Of a DNA stretch of 64,000 nt, positions 11,608-20,280 are shown piece by piece. The number at the start of each line of letters is the position of its first letter. Position 1 is the first letter of the stretch. The translations under genes were made by a program, and so were the position numbers. The stretch is from Vibrio cidicii. Lineage in GTDB: Bacteria; Pseudomonadota; Gammaproteobacteria; Enterobacterales; Vibrionaceae. The stretch lies in assembly GCF_009763805.1 (NCBI RefSeq), contig NZ_CP046804.1, forward strand, positions 2,790,001 through 2,854,000. Direction: 5' to 3'. Below the pieces are notes generated by a model that worked only from the letters and a program-made list of their open reading frames with translations, did no database searches and was not told the DNA's origin.

Positions 11608-12207
11608 TTATTGCGCCAGTTTGGCCGCTATCGAGGCCACATGTCGTCCTTGGTAGATTGCGCAGGCTCGCTCAATCGCCGAAGGTACGCGGCTACCATC
11701 AGGCCCGGCAATACAAGCCGCGCCCAGTGGCGAGCCCCCTTTCACTTCGCTCACGTCCATGGTTTCTGGGATACCGTAAGGCAAACCGACCACCACCATG
11801 CCGTGATGGAACAAGGTGGTATGGAACGACTGGATCGTGGTTTCGTTGCCACCGCCCGTTCCTGTTGAGGTAAACACGCTTGCTACTTTGCCAATCAGCT
11901 TGCCCGTTGCCCACAACCCACCAGTTTGATCGAGGAAGTTACGCATCTGCGCCGCCATGTTGCCAAAGCGGGTTGGGGTGCCGAAAATAATCGCATCGTA
12001 GTCGGCAAGTTCCTCGACTTTAGCCAGTGGGGCAACTTGATCCAACTTTATGCCGGCTTTGCTGGCAATCTCGGCGGGCACAAGTTCTGGCACACGGCGA
12101 ATATCAACTGTCACGCCCTCCACGCTGCGGGCTCCTTCCGCGATGTAGTCCGCCATGGTTTCGATGTGGCCATAGCTCGAATAATACAGAACCAATACTT
12201 TTGTCAT
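11608..12207 (-). CDS. wrbA: NAD(P)H:quinone oxidoreductase WrbA
   Basis: Flavodoxin-like tetrameric FMN enzyme reducing quinones by two electrons, a stress-protection role. 199 aa from the ATG at 12207, chosen because AAGGA is 7 nt upstream; the ATG two codons earlier is too close. FMN-binding loop [12 protein letters not shown] at the N-terminus, followed by [20 protein letters not shown] and [13 protein letters not shown], all WrbA hallmarks. It lies 26 bp downstream of the DsbA-family gene, likely as one unit. Confidence 0.95.
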   Translation of the reverse strand: MTKVLVLYYSSYGHIETMADYIAEGARSVEGVTVDIRRVPELVPAEIASKAGIKLDQVAPLAKVEELADYDAIIFGTPTRFGNMAAQMRNFLDQTGGLWATGKLIGKVASVFTSTGTGGGNETTIQSFHTTLFHHGMVVVGLPYGIPETMDVSEVKGGSPLGAACIAGPDGSRVPSAIERACAIYQGRHVASIAAKLAQ

Positions 12208-12233
12208 GTTCATTTCCTTGAATAGATGCTCGA

Positions 12234-12863
12234 TTAGTTGAGAAAAAGTTGTGCTAACTCGTCATGGGTCAGCGCTTTGGAAATCACCTGTTCACCATCA
12301 ATGACAATGGTTGGAATAGAGCGAATATGATATTGACGTGCCAGCGCTAAATCTTGCTCTACCGCTTCACGGGTTTCTGTTGCATGAAACTGCAAGCGGA
12401 ACTGAGCCTCATCCAAACCAATATTGACCGCCGCGGTGACGAGGGTTTCCAGCTCGCCAATATTGTCATTGACCAGCAGATGTAAGCGCTGGATCTCATC
12501 AAAAAAGTCCCAGTGGGCCTCGTTGCCAGCCAAGCGCTCTGCCGCTTTGGCGCCAAGGGCTGCGATATAACCGCTTGGGTAGTTGAATGGTTGCGCTCGC
12601 ATCCCTTCAATATTGAACCGCGTCTTGTCATCGGCCGCCTGCTGGCAAGCCACCCAATGGTTGAGAATCTCGCTTTTGGCCTGTGCGAGTGAGCCAAAGC
12701 GTTCAATCATCTCTTCATCACTGCGCTGCAAGACAAAACAGCGCTGCACAACCTCAATCTGTCGCTCTTTCGCCAACTGGCGCAAGCGTGGGCTAAGTAC
12801 ATAACACCAGCCACAAACGGCGTCATGGAAGAATTCAATTTGGCGAATAGTTTGCTTGTTCAT
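12234..12863 (-). CDS. DsbA-family thioredoxin-fold protein
   Basis: Thioredoxin-fold protein with a CGWC active site at residues 17-20 after a short beta strand ([13 protein letters not shown]), an inserted helical domain and the cis-Pro loop [10 protein letters not shown] near the C-terminus. There is no signal peptide, so it is likely cytoplasmic and related to DsbA/FrnE-type oxidoreductases. The start at 12863 (209 aa) has AGGA 7 nt upstream. Co-directional with wrbA and divergent from a quinone reductase-like gene, so a redox-stress role is plausible but inferred. Confidence 0.85.
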   Translation of the reverse strand: MNKQTIRQIEFFHDAVCGWCYVLSPRLRQLAKERQIEVVQRCFVLQRSDEEMIERFGSLAQAKSEILNHWVACQQAADDKTRFNIEGMRAQPFNYPSGYIAALGAKAAERLAGNEAHWDFFDEIQRLHLLVNDNIGELETLVTAAVNIGLDEAQFRLQFHATETREAVEQDLALARQYHIRSIPTIVIDGEQVISKALTHDELAQLFLN

Positions 12864-13044
12864 ACTCATTTCCTCTGTCGAATGTGACTTCATCCTAGTG
12901 TGATTTGGCCAGCGCGACGAATGAACAAAGTCACTAATACCTACCTATTTTTTGCCAAGATAACCACGCCTTCACGCCCTATGATGGCTGCATCACCAAC
13001 GACTTATAAAACAGCAAGGAGAGACAGTGATGGAGATAACCACC

Positions 13045-13962
13045 ATGAAAGCGATCCGTATTCATCAATACGGCGGCCAGCAGACTCTGCGTGAAGAGCA
13101 GGTTGCTATCCCAAAAATCAGTGAAGACGACGTACTGATCGCCGTGAAATACAGCGGCATCAATCCGGTGGACTGGAAAGTACGTGAAGGCTGGTTAGCC
13201 AGTGAAAACCTGCACCAATTGCCGCTGATCTTGGGTTGGGATCTGGCCGGCGTGGTCGAGCAAGTGGGCGAAAACGTCACTCAATTTCAAGCCAGCGATG
13301 AGGTATACGCATTTAGCGACCTGACCAAAGATGGCGCTTACGCGCAATACATCAGCGTCAACGCCGCTTTGGTGGCCCAAAAACCGCGCAGCTTAAGCTT
13401 TGCCCAAGCCGCAGCGGTACCCTTGACCGCCTTAACCGCTTGGCAAGCAATGCATCAGCTTGCCAAGATAGAAACGGGACAATCGGTGCTGATCCACGGC
13501 GCTAGTGGTGGCGTGGGCAGTTTTGCCGTACAATTCGCTATGCACTTAGGTGCAAGGGTAACGGCGGTGGCTTCCACTGGCAATCACTCTTACTTGCAAT
13601 CCCTCGGTGTTGAGCATGTGGCAGACTACCGCCAGCCAAACTACTTGCAGGCGATCGGTCAGTTTGACTATGTGTTTGATGTGGTCGACAACGACACGCA
13701 AGGTATCTACGACACGGTAAAACCTTGTGGAAAATACATCTCTACTCTGAAAACTCATCAAATCCCCGCCCGCTACACCTTTGCTCATGAGCGGGTATTG
13801 GTGATGCCAAGTGGTGAGCAGTTGTCACACATCGGCGCTTTGATCGATCAAGGAGCGATTCAACTGCCCAGCATTCAACAATTGCCGCTCGACGCGGTAG
13901 CACAAGCACATGCCTTATCGGAAACCGAGCATGTTCAAGGAAAAATCGTCCTGCAGATTTAG
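13045..13962 (+). CDS. NADP-dependent medium-chain oxidoreductase (quinone reductase-like)
   Basis: 305-aa zinc-independent member of the medium-chain dehydrogenase/reductase superfamily. N-terminal GroES-like domain (KYSGINPVDWKVREGW), then the NADP-binding motif IHGASGGVGSFAVQ. The ATG at 13045 has GGAG 9 nt upstream. Family members reduce quinones or enones; the substrate here is unknown. A perfect palindrome lies between this gene and the downstream transporter. Confidence 0.85.
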   Translation: MKAIRIHQYGGQQTLREEQVAIPKISEDDVLIAVKYSGINPVDWKVREGWLASENLHQLPLILGWDLAGVVEQVGENVTQFQASDEVYAFSDLTKDGAYAQYISVNAALVAQKPRSLSFAQAAAVPLTALTAWQAMHQLAKIETGQSVLIHGASGGVGSFAVQFAMHLGARVTAVASTGNHSYLQSLGVEHVADYRQPNYLQAIGQFDYVFDVVDNDTQGIYDTVKPCGKYISTLKTHQIPARYTFAHERVLVMPSGEQLSHIGALIDQGAIQLPSIQQLPLDAVAQAHALSETEHVQGKIVLQI

Positions 13963-13978
13963 CGTTGCAGACATCGCC

Positions 13979-14002
13979 ATCAAGGCGCATATGCGCCTTG
14001 AT
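13979..14002. repeat. Perfect 24-bp palindrome
   Basis: Self-complementary sequence whose half is ATCAAGGCGCAT, immediately repeated as its reverse complement with no loop. It lies 6-7 bp before the AAGGAG of the DMT transporter gene and has no T tract on either side. It could be a dimeric protein operator or an RNA hairpin affecting translation. Confidence 0.7.
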
Positions 14003-14019
14003 GAAATGAAGGAGTCATC

Positions 14020-14910
14020 ATGAAATATTTAATAATGCTGATCATGTGCGGCATTTTGTGGGGGTCGCAGTACGAGTTTAATCGCTTAGCACTGGAATCG
14101 ATGCCAGCGATCTGGATTGCTGCGCTGCGTTCCAGCTTTGGTGCGCTGATCTTAATCGCCGCGTGCTACTGGTTGAAATTGAAACGCACCTCTGGCCACT
14201 GGCCGATGCTGTTTGTTATCGCCACACTGGAGGCGACCCTGCCATTTCTCTTGGTAGCATGGGGACAGCAGTCCACCCCCTCCAGCCATGCGGCAGTGAT
14301 CACCGGCATGAACCCATTGCTGACCATTTTGCTCGCGCCCCTGTTTTTACGTCACGCTCGTCTGGAAGCCAAATCGCTGCTGTGTGGCCTATTGGGTTTT
14401 GCCAGCTTACTCTATCTCTTCTATCCGCAACTGCACACGCCAGATGGGCACAGCTTCTATGGCGCCGTGGCGATTTTTATCGCTGCCCTCAGTTTTGCCT
14501 TAAGTTTAATTTTGGTCAAAAAGCTGGATAACTTACACCCAATCGTGGTCGCACGTGATGTGATAGTGCTCTCTGCGCTGCAACTGCTGCCGATTGCACT
14601 TTTGAGTAGTGAGCTGACGTTAAGCCACATCAGTATGTCATCGGCACTGTCTAGCCTCTATCTCGGCATTTTTTGCGGTGGTGTGGTCTACATTCTGTTT
14701 ATGCAGCTCATCATGAGCAAAGGCCCTGCATTTGCTTCACTGAGTAATTATCTGGTGCCGACCGTTGGTGTAATACTAGCCGTCATCGCACAAGGTGGGA
14801 CGATCGATAGCCGCACTTTGCTCAGTTTGGCGGGTATTTTGAGTGCCATTCTCCTGTTCCAATTCTGGCCAAACTCAGCCCCGCCACTTAGCAGTCGTCT
14901 CGACTCGTAA
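14020..14910 (+). CDS. DMT superfamily (EamA) transporter
   Basis: 296-aa integral membrane protein made of two EamA repeats, with about ten hydrophobic segments. The first repeat begins IMCGILWGSQYEFNRLALESMP and the second begins near GHSFYGAVAIFIAALSFAL. Drug/metabolite exporters of this family move amino acids, metabolites or drugs; the substrate cannot be read from sequence. AAGGAG precedes the ATG by 8 nt. The palindrome just upstream may control it. Confidence 0.88.
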   Translation: MKYLIMLIMCGILWGSQYEFNRLALESMPAIWIAALRSSFGALILIAACYWLKLKRTSGHWPMLFVIATLEATLPFLLVAWGQQSTPSSHAAVITGMNPLLTILLAPLFLRHARLEAKSLLCGLLGFASLLYLFYPQLHTPDGHSFYGAVAIFIAALSFALSLILVKKLDNLHPIVVARDVIVLSALQLLPIALLSSELTLSHISMSSALSSLYLGIFCGGVVYILFMQLIMSKGPAFASLSNYLVPTVGVILAVIAQGGTIDSRTLLSLAGILSAILLFQFWPNSAPPLSSRLDS

Positions 14911-14920
14911 GTACAATCAA

Positions 14921-14940
14921 GGCTGCTTCGGCAGCTTTTT
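14921..14940 (+). terminator. Intrinsic terminator after the DMT transporter gene
   Basis: GCTGC-TTCG-GCAGC stem-loop followed by TTTTT. Confidence 0.8.
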
Positions 14941-15043
14941 ACCGTCCACACCTGCCAACTCCCCTTTTCAACACAAACCACACATTCGGTCAGTTTTTCG
15001 GCACCGCATCTTTTATTCTAAAGCGAATAAAGGGAGAGCCATC

Positions 15044-16148
15044 ATGCAAAGACACCATGGAATCGACACACTGCGTGGATTACTGCTGCTATTTATGACC
15101 ATCAATCATTTTTTCTGGATCAGTGGCGGCCTGTCACCAATGCAACTTTTCACCTTACAACCCCTCGGCCAAGTCGGAGCTGCTGAAGGCTTTATCTTTC
15201 TTTCCGGGTTGATGCTGGGTCTGATCCATTGGCAACCGCGCCCGAATTGGCCAGCTAAGTTACGCCAGCGAGCTTGGCAACTTTACCGCTATCATATTGC
15301 CGCCTTAGTGTTGATCTTGCTCTGCGGTTTGCTCTGGATGACAGTGCAACCTAGCAGCAAAGCGCTCTATTACACGTTGTTTCCTTGGTTGCTCGACACT
15401 CCGCTACTATCGGGCGTATTCACGCTGCTTCTACTACACAAGCCGGCTTACTTCGACATTTTGCCGATGTACATCGTGTTCTTATTTTTCTCGCCCTTGG
15501 CGTTAACCCAACTGCATCGTGGCCACTGGCGTCGTGTACTCCTGATCAGTCTCCTACTGTGGCTAGCCAGTCCTTATCTCGATTTAGCGCAGTTGCTTAA
15601 ACCGTTCAGCGCACCGGATTCACTCAGCACAGGCTATTTCAGTTGGCTTGCATGGCAAGGGCTGTTTTTTGGCGGCATGGTTCTGGGGTCGATCCACCAG
15701 CGCTATCACCTCCATTGGTTTCGCTTCCCAGTTTCTCACCGTAGCGGTGGCGAGCGCAGCCATTTTTCTCTTTCTTGCCCATCACCACTTTTTGCTCAAT
15801 TGGGGGCTTCATCAGGGCAACTTGTATGCGCAGGCGGACAAACCAACCCTCGGCTGGCTAAGGGTGACCAACCTGCTGTTGTGGGTTTACCTTTTTGCTT
15901 ACCTGCTCAAACGTTGGCCGACATTGACCATCAAACCGCTGGCGCTGCTGGGCCGCCATTCGCTGCAAGTGTTCACTTGGCACTATGTCGTGGTTCTGGC
16001 ACTTGCACCGATTGCGATACAACTTCTTCCCCACCCAATCGCGTACCACGTCGCACTGCTGGGGGCAGCCTTAATGCTGTTTATTCCTGCGCTGTGGCGA
16101 GAAAGAAAACGACACATTCCGTTATTGACCCTCAAAAGGAGAGCTTAA
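15044..16148 (+). CDS. OpgC-domain integral membrane protein, interrupted by an apparent +1 frameshift
   Basis: Multi-pass membrane protein of the OpgC/acyltransferase-like type. It starts MQRHHGIDTLRGLLLLFMTI with the family's RG-LL and GAAEGFIFLSG motifs; OpgC proteins succinylate periplasmic glucans, and this homologue's substrate is unknown. The frame breaks at 15719-15721, where GTTTC would need to be GTTC. Removing one T joins ...YHLHWF to ASQFLTVAVAS and restores about 367 aa. AAAGGGAG-like bases precede the ATG. It is followed after one base by the DUF2141 gene, forming a two-gene operon. Confidence 0.8.
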
Positions 16149-16149
16149 G

Positions 16150-16569
16150 ATGTTTCGACAAGGAGCCCTGTTGCTAGCGACCACGGTGTTATTTGCTTGC
16201 AATGAATCTACCCCAGTATCCAATGCAACCCACACACTGACACTGGAGGTTGCCACCAGCCAAACCAAAGGCGATGTGTATGTCGAGCTTTACCAAGGAG
16301 AAACCTCGATAGAAACGCGCTGGCTCAATCCAGATGCACTCAGACAGCCGGTGGTTTTTTCTGATATAAAACAAGGTGAGTACGCCATCGTAGTGTATCA
16401 AGACCTGGATGGGAATCACGAGCTGACCATGTCTGGCCCAATTCCGCAAGAGCCAATCGGGTATTCCAATAATCCAAGATTGATGGGGCCGCCCAGCTTT
16501 GCGTTAGTTAGCTTTGCCGTTACAAAAGACAGCACACAAAAAATCACCTTGCTCGATTACCGCTCTTAA
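16150..16569 (+). CDS. DUF2141 family lipoprotein
   Basis: 139-aa protein with an N-terminal signal ending in a lipobox-like LFAC (Cys17), so probably a lipoprotein anchored in the envelope. The body matches the DUF2141 beta-rich family: GDVYVELYQGE, GEYAIVVYQDLDGNHELT and EPIGYSNNPRLMGPPSF. Function unknown. The start is one base after the stop of the OpgC-like gene, implying coupled expression. The stop overlaps the convergent AraC gene by 4 bp. Confidence 0.82.
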   Translation: MFRQGALLLATTVLFACNESTPVSNATHTLTLEVATSQTKGDVYVELYQGETSIETRWLNPDALRQPVVFSDIKQGEYAIVVYQDLDGNHELTMSGPIPQEPIGYSNNPRLMGPPSFALVSFAVTKDSTQKITLLDYRS

Positions 16570-17894
16570 CGTTTACGCACCGGGATCAGCATTTCTAAGT
16601 ACCAGTGCTGATCCTCAAGTGGCTTTGCACAGGTGATCCATTCAAAACCGGGGACAAGGTAATAAGGAGTTTCATCAAGATGGGAATAGTAGAGCGTATC
16701 CAACGCTTCGCCGATCTCTTCTATCTTGCCTTGCAAACTACATTTGAGGTAACTCGCGGGCAAAATAGACGCGGCTTTACCCGTTTGTAGCTGACATAAA
16801 CTGAGATGATAGTCGTGTTGCGGCAGATGGTGCTTTTCATTTTGGCAACCGATCAAAATCGCGAAGTGCTCGCCATCAAGTTGGCTTAAAAATGAAGAAA
16901 AATAGCGTAAAGCATACTCGAGGCGTTGCGACTTTAGCGCAAACTGCTCAGGAATGCACTTTGAGGTCAAGCGCGCCTGACGTGCAGCCATCGTCCGCAA
17001 GACAGTTTCAAATCCAATCAAAGCACTGGGCAAACGCTCCTGCTGACTGGGTGCCATTTCAATACGACAGACGATGCTGCCATCCACTTGGGGCTGCCAA
17101 ATGTAAGGTAAACGCCGCAACCATAACTGCTGATTGGGCGCAAACACCAAGTTTAAATAGACGAAAAAGTGCGGGATCGCGGCCAAATTGGGTATAGAGA
17201 AACACCACACATTTCGCTCCGACAATCGAATCTGTGTGAGGGGCGACGGCTCAGGCAATGCTTCACCATCACACACAGCCAGCATTTGGAACAGACCCGA
17301 GATATACGAGCAGCTATTGCGATATTCGAGAGTAAAGTAGCGCCTCGGTTGTTCATGCCACCCGAGTGTGGCTTGGTTAAAATGCAGCCAAAGCGCTTGC
17401 AGCACCTCATCAAAGGCTTCAACGCCAAAGGAGATGGAAGGAAACTCTTGCGCCACGCCATGTAACTCACACGCAGGAAATACCTCTTGATAGGGCGGAT
17501 TTGCTTGGATATAGGCGAAATAGCTGAGGTATTCGACGCTGAGCGGCCAATAAGCGAGATAAGCACCAATATCGGGATGACGTTTAATTTGCTTCGGCGA
17601 CAGGTTGAACTGACGTTTAAATGCGCGGTAGAAGGCTTCTTGGGAATCAAAACCATAATCAAAGGCGATGTCGAGCAGGCGTTTCTGGCTCTGTGCGATC
17701 TCCTTCGCCGCTAAAGTCAGTAAACGCACACGATAGTATTGCCCGACACTCAATCCTGTGTGCTGCTTGAATTCATGCTGTAGATGCCACTTGCTGACAT
17801 TGAGCTTCCTTGCCAGCGCGCTGACATCCAGTTTAGCGGGCAACCAGCTTTCCAGCGCATTGACAATGCGCATCACAAAGATAAACGACCTCAT
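16566..17894 (-). CDS. AraC family regulator with long C-terminal GyrI-like region
   Basis: 442 aa, longer than the usual AraC/GyrI architecture of about 290 aa. The AraC DNA-binding domain is N-terminal (about residues 8-110: LARKLNVSKWHLQHEFKQHTG and IAFDYGFDSQEAFYRAFKRQF). The remaining roughly 330 residues probably contain two effector-binding-like modules, the second ending LVPGFEWITCAKPL. Starts at residue 1 or 8 are both possible, and neither has a strong ribosome site. Ligand and targets are unknown. Confidence 0.82.
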   Translation of the reverse strand: MRSFIFVMRIVNALESWLPAKLDVSALARKLNVSKWHLQHEFKQHTGLSVGQYYRVRLLTLAAKEIAQSQKRLLDIAFDYGFDSQEAFYRAFKRQFNLSPKQIKRHPDIGAYLAYWPLSVEYLSYFAYIQANPPYQEVFPACELHGVAQEFPSISFGVEAFDEVLQALWLHFNQATLGWHEQPRRYFTLEYRNSCSYISGLFQMLAVCDGEALPEPSPLTQIRLSERNVWCFSIPNLAAIPHFFVYLNLVFAPNQQLWLRRLPYIWQPQVDGSIVCRIEMAPSQQERLPSALIGFETVLRTMAARQARLTSKCIPEQFALKSQRLEYALRYFSSFLSQLDGEHFAILIGCQNEKHHLPQHDYHLSLCQLQTGKAASILPASYLKCSLQGKIEEIGEALDTLYYSHLDETPYYLVPGFEWITCAKPLEDQHWYLEMLIPVRKR

Positions 17895-17977
17895 GCCGAC
17901 AGTTTCGCTCAGTCATAGAGCAAGAACAAAACAACCCGTTTCGCTCCTAGAGGCAGTTCAAAAAAATAACAGTGGCT

Positions 17978-18238
17978 TTATTGCTCATTTTCCAGCGCGC
18001 GCACTTGAGCTTGTAACTTATTGAGCTCTTTACGCATGGCACGCATCTCGTCGTGCATCGGGATGATGTGCGCGACGCGAATCCAAGATTCAACGGTCAA
18101 TCCCGTTAGGATAAAAGTCCCTGCGACAATCGGCAGCCACATCTCCGTCAGTGCCATGGCCAACAGACACAGAGCCAAACCAAAGGTGAACAGATAACTC
18201 TGACTTTTTGCTGTCATACCCATATAACGTGTCAGCAT
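17978..18238 (-). CDS. Small membrane protein with C-terminal coiled coil (unknown function)
   Basis: 86 aa from the ATG at 18238, chosen because AGAGGG lies 8 nt upstream; the frame extends seven codons further but lacks support. Two transmembrane segments are visible (SYLFTFGLALCLLAMAL and WLPIVAGTFILTGLTV). A charged heptad-like tail follows (MRAMRKELNKLQAQVRALE), probably a cytoplasmic coiled coil. I do not recognise the family. It lies between the AraC gene and mneA, all on the minus strand. Confidence 0.72.
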   Translation of the reverse strand: MLTRYMGMTAKSQSYLFTFGLALCLLAMALTEMWLPIVAGTFILTGLTVESWIRVAHIIPMHDEMRAMRKELNKLQAQVRALENEQ

Positions 18239-18386
18239 ATTGGTACCCTCTCGTTTCAATTCACAACCTTAAAGTAGCATGCGCTGCATGACACGAATAT
18301 GGCAGCGGTCACGCTCCTTAACGAATAAACACGCATTTCAGAACGGCCGCTGTTTCTGCGAGATTATCCGAAGTTAGACGCAAGAT

Positions 18387-18941
18387 TTACCAAAAAGCGG
18401 CACCCAGTGCCAAAGCAACAAACAGCAGCGCGGTTACTTTGCGAATTAAGGCGAGGGGCAGTTTGTCTGCCGAAAGCTTACCAATCAGCACCACAGGCAC
18501 ATTCGCCAACAGCATGCCAATGGTGGTGCCGAGGATCACCCAAGTGAGCGCGTCGGCGTATTGGGCACCGAGAATCGAAGTGGCGATTTGCGTTTTATCC
18601 CCCACTTCCGCGATAAAAAACGCGATAAAACTGGCCACAAATGGACCACGATTGGAAATCTCTTCATCGTCGTCGAGTTTATCGGGGATCAGCACCCAAG
18701 CTGCCATCGCGAGAAAGCTCACCACCAGCACCCATTTCAACACTTCTGGTGACAGGTAATCGGCCACAACGACACCCAGCCACGCGGCCAAAGCATGGTT
18801 AGCAATGGTGGCAAAGAAGATCGCAGCAATGATAGGGATCGGTTTTCGATAGCGGCTGGCTAGCAGCAGGGATAACAACTGGGTTTTATCGCCAATTTCG
18901 GCTAAGGCGACGGTAGTAATAGAAATAGCTAAAACGCTCAC
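18387..18941 (-). CDS. mneA: Manganese exporter, TMEM165/GDT1 (UPF0016) family
   Basis: 184-aa, six-helix membrane protein with the two signature motifs of the family, AEIGDKTQLLSLLLASRYRKP near residue 15 and AEVGDKTQIATSILGAQY in the second half; these acidic motifs bind the exported cation. Vibrio members are Mn2+ exporters. The start is a GTG at 18941. The Mn2+ riboswitch in its leader supports the assignment, because expression would rise when cytoplasmic Mn2+ is high. Divergent from glyQS. Confidence 0.93.
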   Translation of the reverse strand: MSVLAISITTVALAEIGDKTQLLSLLLASRYRKPIPIIAAIFFATIANHALAAWLGVVVADYLSPEVLKWVLVVSFLAMAAWVLIPDKLDDDEEISNRGPFVASFIAFFIAEVGDKTQIATSILGAQYADALTWVILGTTIGMLLANVPVVLIGKLSADKLPLALIRKVTALLFVALALGAAFW

Positions 18942-18980
18942 GACATGCTCAATGGGGCAGGGATTATTATGTTAACCATA

Positions 18981-19140
18981 GACAAATCTCACGCCCCACC
19001 CCGGTTCGTGATGATTTGTCTAAGGTCTTGCTAAACTCGAAGGGCTTCGAGTCTCGAACGCCATGGTGATTTGGCACCAATTATGTTGACGAACGAACCA
19101 GATGAAAATGGACCTCATCCAGTAAGCTACTCCCCAAAGA
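18981..19140 (-). promoter_or_regulatory. yybP-ykoY manganese riboswitch
   Basis: On the minus strand the leader begins TCTTTGGGGAGTAGC and contains GGTTCGTTCGTCAACA, then ATGGCGTTCGAG and GCAAGACC. These are the conserved parts of the yybP-ykoY aptamer (19021-19140). The expression platform at 18981-19020 forms a stem with GACAAATC/GATTTGTC and CACG/CGTG arms, without a T tract. Control may therefore be at translation or by another mechanism. It reads into mneA. Confidence 0.93.
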
Positions 19141-19148
19141 CGAGCGCA

Positions 19149-19177
19149 ATTCTAGCCAGCTTCCCCTACCAGCTCAA
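19149..19177 (-). promoter_or_regulatory. Promoter of the riboswitch-mneA transcript
   Basis: Minus strand TTGAGC (19172-19177) and TAGAAT (19149-19154) with a 17-bp spacer, placing transcription start just before the aptamer. The rest of 19178-19360, upstream of glyQ, is A/T-rich; I see no convincing glyQ promoter hexamers there. Confidence 0.7.
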
Positions 19178-19360
19178 GTGAGAAATTACACAAAAACTCC
19201 CTTTTAAGAAAATTTGGACGAATAAGCCAATAAATTTCCACTAAAGGGGAAATTTGACCACGAATTAATCAAGATTAGCTCTACTCCCATGCAAAATATC
19301 TGGGTATACTTGATCGTTATTTTTTATCACTCTAGACAGAAATTTCGCGCGAACCTGACT

Positions 19361-20279
19361 ATGCAAAAATACGATATCAAAACCTTTCAGGGTATGATCC
19401 TCGCGCTGCAGGATTATTGGGCCCAACAAGGCTGTACCATTGTTCAACCATTAGACATGGAAGTAGGTGCAGGTACTTCTCACCCAATGACATGTTTACG
19501 TGCACTTGGTCCTGAACCAATTGCTACGGCTTACGTTCAGCCATCTCGTCGTCCGACTGACGGCCGCTACGGTGAAAACCCTAACCGCCTTCAGCACTAC
19601 TACCAGTTTCAAGTGATCATCAAACCATCACCAGATAACATCCAAGAGCTGTACTTAGGTTTCTCTGGAAGTGCTGGGGGTTGACCCGCAAGTTCACGAC
19701 ATTCGTTTCGTCGAAGATAACTGGGAAAACCCAACACTGGGTGCTTGGGGTCTTGGCTGGGAAGTGTGGCTAAACGGCATGGAAGTGACTCAGTTTACCT
19801 ACTTCCAACAAGTAGGCGGCCTGGAGTGTAAACCTGTTACTGGTGAGATCACTTACGGCATTGAGCGTCTGGCGATGTACATTCAGGGCGTGGATTCTGT
19901 TTACGATCTGGTTTGGACCGACGGTCCACTGGGTAAAGTGACTTATGGCGACATCTTTCACCAAAACGAAGTTGAGCAATCCACTTACAACTTCGAACAC
20001 GCCGATGTGGATTTCCTATTCACCTTCTTCGACCAGTGCGAAAAAGAGTGTAAACACCTACTTGAGCTTGAAAAGCCGCTTCCACTGCCCGCTTACGAGC
20101 GTATTTTGAAAGCGGGCCACGCGTTCAACCTACTGGATGCGCGTAAAGCGATCTCAGTCACAGAGCGTCAGCGTTACATCCTACGTATCCGCAACCTCAC
20201 TAAATCGGTTGCAGAGGCGTACTACGCATCTCGTGAAGCATTAGGCTTCCCTATGTGTAAAAAGGGTGAGGACAAATAA
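19361..20279 (+). CDS. glyQ: Glycine-tRNA ligase alpha subunit GlyQ, with an apparent +1 frameshift
   Basis: Catalytic alpha subunit of the alpha2-beta2 glycyl-tRNA synthetase. The start at 19361 ([20 protein letters not shown]) matches the family; an upstream in-frame ATG does not. The frame breaks at 19660-19662. Removing one T from GTTTC restores [19 protein letters not shown] and a full protein of about 305 aa, against 303 in E. coli. As an essential gene it must be intact in a living cell, so a sequence error is by far the likeliest cause. Followed directly by glyS. Confidence 0.95.
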
Positions 20280-20280
20280 G

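Noticed and set aside
15727..15729. Extra C in a CCC run as the cause of the OpgC-like frameshift
   Set aside because: It also restores the frame, but the GTTTC at 15719-15721 does so as well and matches all other events, so it is preferred.
19660..19662. glyQ as two separate genes
   Set aside because: The two frames join exactly into one GlyQ after removal of one T; the second has no credible start.
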